Source: an uncultured Bacteroidales bacterium (lineage in GTDB: Bacteria; Bacteroidota; Bacteroidia; Bacteroidales; Paludibacteraceae). Taken from it: a stretch of 28,956 nt of DNA. The stretch spans positions 1 through 28,956 of the forward strand of contig CALGHE010000117.1 of the NCBI GenBank assembly GCA_937915765.1, given 5' to 3'. Positions 16,025 through 22,523 of the stretch are shown piece by piece (the stretch's first letter is position 1; each line of letters opens with the position of its first letter). The position numbers were made by a program, and so were the translations under genes. The notes below the pieces were generated by a model, which worked only from the letters and a program-made list of their open reading frames with translations, was not told where the DNA came from and made no database searches.

Positions 16025-16924
16025 ATGGAACAATATTTAAGATTCAAAAAACTAATAGCACGGCTTAAAGATGCAGGAATCATAGAGTCTCAGAAAGATT
16101 TATGCAAAAAGATAGGCTACAACGAAACCTATTTATCTCAAATAATAAACGGCAAGGAGGACATTTCCGATAAGTTCAAAGAAAAACTAAAAAGTTTAGA
16201 CAATAGAATCAATATTCTTTGGATTGAATCTGGAGAGGGCGACATTCTGATGTCCGACACCGAAGACGCAATATGCCCCGCAACTTGCACCGGCCAAGAT
16301 TCTGGCTGCGACAAAGAAAGCGCCACTATGTGCGGAGAGGTTATTTGCGGAAACAAACTCCCGTACGTGAAAACCGAGATTGTGCAAGCCAACGACCTGA
16401 GCATTAAAAAACTGGTGTTGCAAAAGTCCAGCAAACTGATTCAAAGAACTTTGCTCGAACTAATCGGCAACAACGTCGATTACACTCAAAGGGTAATCAC
16501 ATCCGCCATGGCTCCGCTGTTTCAGCCCGGCGACCTGCTGTTCGTGAGGTTTCTGCCCGACAACGCAACGCCCATCAGCGGCGCTATCTATCTGCTCGAC
16601 ACAAAGAAGCACGGCGCCATGGTGAGACAGGTGTACCTGCAAGATGGAAAATATATCTTGCACCCAATCAACCCCGACTATCTCGAAATACAGTTGCTGC
16701 CTGAAGATATTTTCAGCATCGGGCTGGTCGTGAGGTCTTTGCGGTCCGACTTCAACATGCCGCCGGGCGAGTCCGACCTCAGAACCACAATACAAAACAA
16801 AGACAAACAAATGGAGCAGGTGCTAGAATCGAACGCCAGTCTGATTAACGAGATGATAAAGCAGAACGAAAGGATGGGCCGGATTGTCGATAAACTTGTA
16901 AACTGCAAGACTGACGAAAAATAG
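16025..16924 (+). CDS. XRE-type repressor with S24/LexA-like C-terminal domain
   Basis: The chosen start MEQYLRFKKLIARLKD gives 299 residues; a TTG start 27 bases upstream is less likely. An XRE helix-turn-helix covers about 6-60 (QKDLCKKIGYNETYLSQIINGKE). A Cys-containing linker follows (85-108). Then comes an S24 peptidase-like fold (about 150-240) with Ser160 in TSAMAPLFQPGDLLFV. The catalytic Lys usually found in the following strand appears to be replaced by Arg201 (GAMVRQVY), so self-cleavage is doubtful. The C-terminus (about 255-295) is a predicted coiled coil. Many Bacteroidota carry such repressor-like genes outside complete prophages, and no phage structural genes are visible here. 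Confidence 0.75.
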   Translation: MEQYLRFKKLIARLKDAGIIESQKDLCKKIGYNETYLSQIINGKEDISDKFKEKLKSLDNRINILWIESGEGDILMSDTEDAICPATCTGQDSGCDKESATMCGEVICGNKLPYVKTEIVQANDLSIKKLVLQKSSKLIQRTLLELIGNNVDYTQRVITSAMAPLFQPGDLLFVRFLPDNATPISGAIYLLDTKKHGAMVRQVYLQDGKYILHPINPDYLEIQLLPEDIFSIGLVVRSLRSDFNMPPGESDLRTTIQNKDKQMEQVLESNASLINEMIKQNERMGRIVDKLVNCKTDEK

Positions 16925-17023
16925 CTGCGGCAAACACGCCGACCTTGAAAAAAACACAGGCGAGTTCTATAAATTCACCGTTTATAATTTAAAAGCACAA
17001 ATCGTGGGTTAATAAACTTTTCG

Positions 17024-17046
17024 GGATCACCGTAAAATTTCGGTGG
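17024..17046 (+). repeat. Left terminal inverted repeat of the IS
   Basis: Matches the complement of 18421-18443 except for one base (C at 17041). It lies 31 bp before the first transposase ORF. Confidence 0.85.
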
Positions 17047-17077
17047 GAAAGATTTGAAAAAATACTATCTTTGTGGT

Positions 17078-17434
17078 ATGGGACAGCGTAAAAAGAAGAT
17101 AGAAGATCCGTTAAAATTGTTGTTACCAAGTGTAATATACGATTATTTTGAGTTGGTACATACCGAGGTGTCAGATATAGATGTACATCTTTTTTTAGAA
17201 GAGCAGTACATGCCACCCCAAGCAGTTGGATATGAGAGCAAGGGTTTTACAGAGCATAGCGTAATACAAGATTTTCCGCTTAGAGGCAAGCCAGTATATC
17301 TTCATGTTCGTCGCCGCAAGTGGTTGGAAAAGAGTTCGGGGAAAGTCCTGACAAACAGTTATGACCTAACACATTTAGGCACTCAAATCACTGCGGAGTT
17401 CGCAGCTTTTTTAAAAGACATCCATCGAGAGTAA
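17078..17434 (+). CDS. ISAon1-type transposase, N-terminal region protein
   Basis: The 118-residue protein from MGQRKKKIEDPLK is the separate DNA-binding ORF of ISAon1-type elements. It contains PSVIYDYFEL, a PLRGKPVYLHVRRRKWL segment and the end AEFAAFLKDIHRE. A TTG at 17054 would add eight residues. A perfect -7 box TATCTTTG lies at 17066-17073, just before the ATG. The next ORF is in the +1 frame and is open from 17415, so it overlaps the end of this one. A fusion product by frameshifting near the T6A4 tract (17407-17416), or translational coupling, is possible. Confidence 0.75.
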   Translation: MGQRKKKIEDPLKLLLPSVIYDYFELVHTEVSDIDVHLFLEEQYMPPQAVGYESKGFTEHSVIQDFPLRGKPVYLHVRRRKWLEKSSGKVLTNSYDLTHLGTQITAEFAAFLKDIHRE

Positions 17435-17462
17435 CACCCTTAGTATTCGTGCCGTAGGCAGA

Positions 17463-18407
17463 ATGTATGGTGTCGATGGCGACAATCTCGCCCGATGGTA
17501 TAAGCACTGCATTAGCGATTACGAAGAGTGGGAGCAGCGCTACCACTCCATGGAGTATATTCTCTTCAAAGAGAATATTGGCGAGAGGCTATCTATGGAT
17601 GAAACTTGTTTATCACAAGGCGAACTATACACTATCGTAACCAATAAATCTGCTCACGGATGCAAAGGCTCTCTTGTTGCAATGATACAGGGCACAAAAA
17701 ACGAAGATGTAATATACTATTTATCTAAATTGCCACGCTCCAAACGACTTAAAGTAAGGGAGATAACAATTGATTTAAGTCCCTCGATGAAACTTATAGC
17801 CAAACGTGCTTTCCCCAATGCAACTATCGTGTCTGACCGTTTCCATGTACAAAAACTAATGAACGAGGCTATCAGCGACCTTAGAGTAGATTACCGCTGG
17901 AAGGCTATAGACCAAGAGAATCAGGAGATAGCTTTAGCCAAGGAAGTTGGAAGGAAGTTTATACCTCACACTTTTGAGAATGGCGACACTCGCCGTCAGC
18001 TCCTCGCTCGCTCTCGACATATCGTAATGAAACATTTCTCGAAGTGGACAGACTCTCAAAAGCGTAGAGCCGAAATATTGTTTAGGGAATACCCTGCTAT
18101 TGAGGAGGCATACTCTATATCGATGAAACTAACACAGATATTTAACACTCGATGTAAGAAAAATGTAGCCTTGACAAAATTGTCCCAATGGTATGATGAA
18201 GTAGAAAGATTGAATTGTAAGTTTTTCAACTCCGTAATTCAGACTATGCAAAACAACTACGGAACAATAGCGAATTACTTTGAGAACAGATCAACAAACG
18301 CCTCCGCCGAGAGTTTCAATGCAAAAGTAAAGGCTTTTAGAAATCAATTCCGAGGTGTCAGCGACATACCTTTCTTCCTATTTAGACTAAAAACTATTTT
18401 TGCCTAA
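17463..18407 (+). CDS. ISAon1-type DDE transposase
   Basis: The 314-residue protein begins at ATG 17463 (MYGVDGDNLARWYKHC), but its frame is open from 17415 (ending ...LSIRAVGR before the ATG). The DDE catalytic core is visible: MDETCLS (first Asp), ITIDLSPSMKLIAKRAFPNA and VSDRFHVQKL (second Asp), and STNASAESFNAKVKAFRNQF with the Glu. The end FFLFRLKTIFA is typical for ISL3-like enzymes. No frameshift or internal stop is seen. Confidence 0.85.
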   Translation: MYGVDGDNLARWYKHCISDYEEWEQRYHSMEYILFKENIGERLSMDETCLSQGELYTIVTNKSAHGCKGSLVAMIQGTKNEDVIYYLSKLPRSKRLKVREITIDLSPSMKLIAKRAFPNATIVSDRFHVQKLMNEAISDLRVDYRWKAIDQENQEIALAKEVGRKFIPHTFENGDTRRQLLARSRHIVMKHFSKWTDSQKRRAEILFREYPAIEEAYSISMKLTQIFNTRCKKNVALTKLSQWYDEVERLNCKFFNSVIQTMQNNYGTIANYFENRSTNASAESFNAKVKAFRNQFRGVSDIPFFLFRLKTIFA

Positions 18408-18412
18408 TTTTT

Positions 18413-19147
18413 TTACATCTCCACCAAAATTTTACGGTGATCCGTAAAAAGACTCCGCTTAGTTACGTCATTTTTTTTCGACAAACCAAATATTCGACTT
18501 ACGAACTTATACGCTTGTCTCTCTCCCGTGTTAGGATTCACCCATTCTCCTATTGATTTTGGAATAGAAACAACAATGTACGCATCTTCAAATTCGACTT
18601 CTCTAATAGCAATTTGGCTATAAAAATCCTGATCTGTCATAGATATTCCATTCAATCTATGCCCATTCCAATCAAAATCTATTTTTGCCTTATCAAAATT
18701 ATTTTTATATATACGTACATTTGAGACTTTCATTATTGATTCTGATGGTTCTGTCACTCGTTCAAATTCACTTTCTCTTAAATACGAATAATAATTATTC
18801 CAAAAACCATGATACGAGTATCGTTCATACACCCAATCAAGAATCTCTCTTTCTGTTGCAAACTCGCCATTTGCTTTTTTTAATGTTCCTTTCCCTAGAC
18901 ATTTACAAGAGCCACAATCTATCACCCAATTTTCCCTCTGCTTTCCCTGCGGCATGGGACGTCCATCAAACGCAATAATATCCAGTGGCTTCGCAAAGTC
19001 TATATCCTTTCCCTGCACAGAACCACCATCTCCGTCATCTGCAACAATCCTAATCCAATTTCGCGGATTATCCAAATCGAGACCACCAGGACACAATCCT
19101 CCCTGTTTACAACTAACAGCCAATAACAAAACTCTTTTTTTCATCAT
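18413..19147 (-). CDS. Dual-OB-like protein, C-terminus replaced by the IS end
   Basis: The 244-residue protein starts MMKKRVLLLAVSCKQGG, followed by CPGG...NWIRIV. This fits the opening of the dual-OB domain family as I remember it (RVLxLAxSxKxGGxCxxG...WIRxV); I have not confirmed it by search. A Cys pair (CGSCKC) lies near residue 80. Two beta-rich halves follow, the second with IREVEFEDAYIVVSIP and GERQAYKFVSRIF. The last nine residues (DHRKILVEM) and the stop are encoded by the IS inverted repeat, so the natural end has been lost or altered by the insertion. The start ATG overlaps the stop of the preceding DUF488 gene (ATGATGA context), indicating translational coupling. It is the last gene of a four-gene cassette. 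Biochemical role unknown. Confidence 0.6.
   Translation of the reverse strand: MMKKRVLLLAVSCKQGGLCPGGLDLDNPRNWIRIVADDGDGGSVQGKDIDFAKPLDIIAFDGRPMPQGKQRENWVIDCGSCKCLGKGTLKKANGEFATEREILDWVYERYSYHGFWNNYYSYLRESEFERVTEPSESIMKVSNVRIYKNNFDKAKIDFDWNGHRLNGISMTDQDFYSQIAIREVEFEDAYIVVSIPKSIGEWVNPNTGERQAYKFVSRIFGLSKKNDVTKRSLFTDHRKILVEM
18421..18443 (-). repeat. Right terminal inverted repeat of the IS
   Basis: Complement of the left repeat with one mismatch. It also codes for the final residues of the minus-strand dual-OB-like gene, whose TAA stop at 18413-18415 lies inside the IS. Confidence 0.85.
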
Positions 19148-19608
19148 AAATTTCCTCCAAATGTTATATCGTTATTAAATTTCTTCAGTAACATATCACT
19201 AACTAACCTTCGATGGCATTTCTCTGTCGTTGGTTCAGAGCAAAGCAAAACCACATTTTCATAAATCCCGAACTGTTCAACAAAATTTAAAATTTTAGAC
19301 TCTTTTTCCAACTGCCCATTAAATGCTTTTTCAAAAACCTTGTAGTCTTTGTACATTGCAGTTCCCTTCGTGCGAGTCTCTTTCAACAACTCACTTTTAG
19401 GAGCTAAATCCACTCTATGCACATACTTGCACCCATCTACCAATTTGTCTAGAAAATATGGCAAATCTTTCTCGAATGCAAAGCGCGACAATTGACCATT
19501 TGGATTCAAACGGATGTCAACCAAACAGTTGATTTTGTTCCTTTTCAAAATGCCAAAGAACTCTTCAGCGTTTTTTTGCGTAAAACCAATGTTAAACAAT
19601 TTAATCAT
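19144..19608 (-). CDS. DUF488 family protein, short copy
   Basis: The chosen start MIKLFNIGFTQKNAEEFF gives 154 residues. It overlaps the preceding stop by 8 nt, exactly as the preceding gene overlaps its own upstream neighbour; ATG 19638 is a less likely alternative. DUF488 hallmarks are an opening IGFT strand-turn, LVDIRLNP (about 29-36), and LLCSEP...EKCHRRLV with Cys123, Cys131, His132, Arg133. These are the conserved residues of the family and suggest an active or metal site. DUF488 function is not established. Two different copies in tandem suggest a heterodimer or two related steps. Confidence 0.75.
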   Translation of the reverse strand: MIKLFNIGFTQKNAEEFFGILKRNKINCLVDIRLNPNGQLSRFAFEKDLPYFLDKLVDGCKYVHRVDLAPKSELLKETRTKGTAMYKDYKVFEKAFNGQLEKESKILNFVEQFGIYENVVLLCSEPTTEKCHRRLVSDMLLKKFNNDITFGGNL

Positions 19609-20407
19609 ATTCTTCAAATTTACTATCATTACTATCACTTATTTTTTTCCAGCCGTGCATCAAATTCCAATATCTATCACAGAAATCCTGAATCTTTTCT
19701 TGACTGTTATTTCCAAAGTAGTTCACAATCCTTGCTTCTCCTGAAAACAAATCTTTTTCAAAAAGATTCAAATTCTTCACCTCCTCTTTTTTGAATATTG
19801 CATCCGACAATAATTTATCTAATTCTTTGTTTGTAATCGTAGTTATTTCACCATTTTCAGTTCTTACAATATGTTCAACATCAATCCATTCTCCTAACAC
19901 CTGTTCAATTTTTCGACTAACTAAAAAATACCTATGACAGTTAATCGGGTCTTTTTCGCTGCACATTAGTGCAAGAGTATAGTTCTTATCGTAGGCGTTT
20001 TCTATCCTTTTAATTCCTTGAAGAAAGAAATCATCATTTCTGAACTTGTTGAAATCTACTATTTTCTCATCTCTGTTCAGTTCTAATTTTTCAGGACGTT
20101 TGCTTGCTGCAATAGGGAAAATGTCATCAAAAAATATATCCTTCGCTTTTGAAAAAACATCCTGCTCAGAACTTGCCTTTGCTCCAAGCTCTGGCATATG
20201 AATATATGGAACAGAGAAACTTGCCCCAATAGATTTCAAGCAATTAGCATTGCATTGTGGGTATTGTTTTGAAAAAGGGACAGAACGGACATCAGCCAAA
20301 TAAGAAACATTGTATCTTTGCAATGTTTCAAACATCTTTTCTGTATCAATTCCGTTCCTGCCACAGAACAAGGTGTAACCAATCGTATATAATTTCCGTT
20401 TATTCAT
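19601..20407 (-). CDS. DUF488 family protein, long copy
   Basis: The 268-residue protein starts MNKRKLYTIGYTLFCGRNGI. DUF488 motifs are YTIGYT (7-12), LADVRSVPFSKQYP (about 37-50) and LMCSEKDPINCHRYFLVS with Cys149, Cys157, His158, Arg159. A C-terminal extension of about 80 residues (NKELDKLLSDAIFKKEEVKNL onwards) is absent from the second copy and may mediate partner binding. It overlaps the upstream HAD gene by 8 nt and the downstream DUF488 gene by 8 nt, so all are one transcript. Function is unknown. Confidence 0.78.
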   Translation of the reverse strand: MNKRKLYTIGYTLFCGRNGIDTEKMFETLQRYNVSYLADVRSVPFSKQYPQCNANCLKSIGASFSVPYIHMPELGAKASSEQDVFSKAKDIFFDDIFPIAASKRPEKLELNRDEKIVDFNKFRNDDFFLQGIKRIENAYDKNYTLALMCSEKDPINCHRYFLVSRKIEQVLGEWIDVEHIVRTENGEITTITNKELDKLLSDAIFKKEEVKNLNLFEKDLFSGEARIVNYFGNNSQEKIQDFCDRYWNLMHGWKKISDSNDSKFEEYD

Positions 20408-21968
20408 CTTTAAACATTTTTAGATTCGTATTATTTTTTAACGTTTCCTTTGATTTGCCACTACAAAACAAATCGTATAATGCAAAACCTCCTATGACAT
20501 TGGTGGTTTCTGACAATAAACTTATATATTGTTCGTCTTCATCAGGAAGATATTCAATAAATACACTGCTATCATTAGGGACACTACTACAATCGTCCAT
20601 AATAACACAACCATAGTATTTATCTATCAAATCATTTACTCTTTTATTCATGGCACTTCTTTGGCAAATAAACTGGATTCTACCTTCATTTTTCTCCAAC
20701 ACATAAAGGAGTATAAACTCTTCCAAGCCTATTTCAAAATAACGACAACTTATCGCCCAATTCAAAATTACAACTCTACCACTATCAAGAATCCTGTATG
20801 TTATCGCCGAACAGACACCTAAATCCTCCCCGTCTTGCCTATACATTTCAAAATACAAAGACTCCGAACCTTCATCAAAACCACTATTAAAATTAGACAA
20901 TTTGAACTGATTGGATTTTGCATACAAGTCCATTGCCTCCCTGTGACCTTCATCATCAAAAACTTTCACCAACAACTCTGGCAAGTCATTTCTTTTTCGT
21001 TCAGTTTGCAATATCTCAAATTGCCGCCGGCGTACTTGGGAATTAATTGACAATTCATTACGTTCAAAAAAGCAACCAACAATCAATTGCGTTATCAATT
21101 CAGAATGCTTGTCCCATTGTGGCACAAACACTTCAGGAAGATTTCGGATTACCTCATCTCTAACAATCTGATTATCATCAATAAACATCATCGCATGAGG
21201 CAAAATCGACAGCCGCCTTGCAATCTCTTGCAAATTATCACTTTTATCATTATAATTAGCGACAATACAGTCAATTTGATTTTTTAACGGAAAAACACTT
21301 TCATCCAACTCTTCAATAGCATGTTTCACTTGTTCTAAGTCGTTTCGTGAACATATAGCAACGAAAACCCCTAATTCAGTTGCAAGTGCTTTTATGAAAT
21401 TCATAAAAGAGACAAATGGAACTCCTACATCAGAATTAAGCCTTTCTTTTATCTTTTCAAAACCATCTTCAGCAAGCGTACCCCTCCATAATGTGTCATC
21501 CAAATCAAGAACTATAGCCTTATATAAAACTTTCTGCTTAACAATTGTTTGAGCGACAATCTTCATAATGATTATTCCAATAAGAGGAATTTCGGTCAAA
21601 CTCGAAAGTTCAATAATCGATGGCAAATTTTGTATTTGATAATTATAATTATAAATTTCGTTTTTAGAGTTATTTATACAAACAACTAAAACCTCTCCTA
21701 TATGTTTTTCAGAACCTGTTACTTCTATGAAAAATTTGTTTTCTTTAAGTTTTTCACAAAAGTACAATATTGCATCACTACGTTTTTCAATAAAACAGCC
21801 TAATCCACATATTTCAATGGTATATCTGTCATCATTATAAAATCTAAACTTCTTTATCAGATTATCAATGTAAATATCAACAAATCTTTTCGCTACATTT
21901 TGTTGCGGTTGTTCTATTGGCACATCAATAAAGCAATCTGAATTTCCCAAATAATATTCTTTTACCAT
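20400..21968 (-). CDS. FkbH-like HAD-IIIC protein, first gene of the four-gene cassette
   Basis: The 522-residue protein has an unassigned N-terminal part (about 1-145). A HAD-IIIC domain follows, with motif I VLDLDDTLWRG (Asp155/Asp157), motif II AICSRND (Ser207) and the acidic motif FIDDN (Asp264/265). A C-terminal region (about 320-480) resembles the GNAT-like half of FkbH proteins (RKRNDLPELLVK, KSNQFKLSNFN, ISCRYFEIGLEEFIL). FkbH proteins load glyceryl units onto carrier proteins in polyketide pathways. No carrier protein or PKS gene is present here, so the role must differ. It heads an overlapping operon with two DUF488 genes and a dual-OB-like gene, and is divergent from the reverse transcriptase. 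Confidence 0.75.
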   Translation of the reverse strand: MVKEYYLGNSDCFIDVPIEQPQQNVAKRFVDIYIDNLIKKFRFYNDDRYTIEICGLGCFIEKRSDAILYFCEKLKENKFFIEVTGSEKHIGEVLVVCINNSKNEIYNYNYQIQNLPSIIELSSLTEIPLIGIIIMKIVAQTIVKQKVLYKAIVLDLDDTLWRGTLAEDGFEKIKERLNSDVGVPFVSFMNFIKALATELGVFVAICSRNDLEQVKHAIEELDESVFPLKNQIDCIVANYNDKSDNLQEIARRLSILPHAMMFIDDNQIVRDEVIRNLPEVFVPQWDKHSELITQLIVGCFFERNELSINSQVRRRQFEILQTERKRNDLPELLVKVFDDEGHREAMDLYAKSNQFKLSNFNSGFDEGSESLYFEMYRQDGEDLGVCSAITYRILDSGRVVILNWAISCRYFEIGLEEFILLYVLEKNEGRIQFICQRSAMNKRVNDLIDKYYGCVIMDDCSSVPNDSSVFIEYLPDEDEQYISLLSETTNVIGGFALYDLFCSGKSKETLKNNTNLKMFKDE

Positions 21969-21999
21969 TCTGCACTGCGTTTTGGAGCATTCAGCATTC

Positions 22000-22202
22000 T
22001 TCGGAGTCGGGCTTCACTCTAGGGCACAAAAAACGTGGACTCTGACTTTATCCACATTCTAAAGGCCCTGAGACTGCCCGATTTTCCAGATAAGCCAAAA
22101 GCCCACGCTAAAAGCGCAGGCATTTGCTGACTTATTCTCGGAAAATCGTTTTCTAACAATTTCTCAGGTTCTTAGAATGTTCCGAATAATAGCAAACGCT
22201 AT
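22000..22202 (+). ncRNA. Structured RNA upstream of the DRT reverse transcriptase
   Basis: Nested, mostly perfect stems enclose one another: TTCGGA 22000-22005/TCCGAA 22181-22186; ACATTCTAA 22054-22062/TTAGAATGT 22172-22180; CCTGAGA 22067-22073/TCTCAGG 22162-22168; CGATTTTCC 22079-22087/GGAAAATCG 22140-22148; ATAAG 22090-22094/CTTAT 22131-22135; then CAAA/TTTG, GCC/GGC and CGC/GCG closing on a TAAAA loop at 22109-22113. A further hairpin ATAGC-AAAC-GCTAT follows at 22189-22202. Several extra contacts are G-U pairs only if read on the plus strand (22064/22170, 22065/22169, 22089/22136), which favours plus orientation toward the RT. Other DRT systems (DRT2, DRT9) use an adjacent ncRNA as template. 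A leader of the divergent HAD operon on the other strand is the alternative. Confidence 0.6.
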
Positions 22203-22523
22203 GGTTAATAATATGTTACATTATCTCTATTTCCTGTTTTATTCTTTTTTAGTTAATAAATTTGTTTCTGCAATTCCAGCCAACACTTTCACTACAAAAA
22301 CTTAAATTTGACTCGCAGAAATGAACTGTCCTTGCCACATTTTGCGAATATATAAAAAAACTTATAAAAAAGCACTATTCATTTAATTTTATTCTGAATT
22401 CTTCATATAATATTGTGTATTTTTTACAAAACAACCGTTATCTCTTGCTTTTCTAAATATTTTTCACGAACATTGCAGTCTATTTAGCAAAATCACAAAA
22501 ACATCACCTTAAAAGACAAAGAC
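22203..22523 (+). promoter_or_regulatory. AT-rich gap before the RT with a candidate -7 box
   Basis: No ORF is supported here. TAAATTTG at 22257-22264 is a perfect Bacteroidota -7 box on the plus strand and could give the RT a long leader of about 250 bases. No convincing -33 box is present. The rest is very AT-rich. Confidence 0.3.

Larger units (their letters stand above)
17024..18443 (+). mobile_element. ISAon1-type insertion sequence (ISL3 family), about 1420 bp
   Basis: Terminal inverted repeats of 23 bp with one mismatch bound two transposase ORFs: 17024-17046, reading GGATCACCGTAAAATTTCGG then TGG, and the complement of 18421-18443. The two-ORF layout and DDE protein match the ISAon1 group. 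No 8-bp target duplication is visible: the flanks are acttttcg on the left and gtaaaaag on the right. The element may be old, or one flank may have been rearranged. Both ORFs are intact, so the element could be active. Confidence 0.85.

Noticed and set aside
15998..16924. Prophage
   Set aside because: Only a repressor-like gene is present; no integrase, terminase, capsid or tail gene is seen.
17016..18451. 8-bp target-site duplication of the IS
   Set aside because: The left flank acttttcg and right flank gtaaaaag are different.
22000..22202. Leader RNA of the HAD-DUF488 operon on the minus strand
   Set aside because: Possible by position (32 bases before the HAD start), but the extra pairs at 22064/22170, 22065/22169 and 22089/22136 become A-C mismatches on that strand, so the plus strand was preferred.
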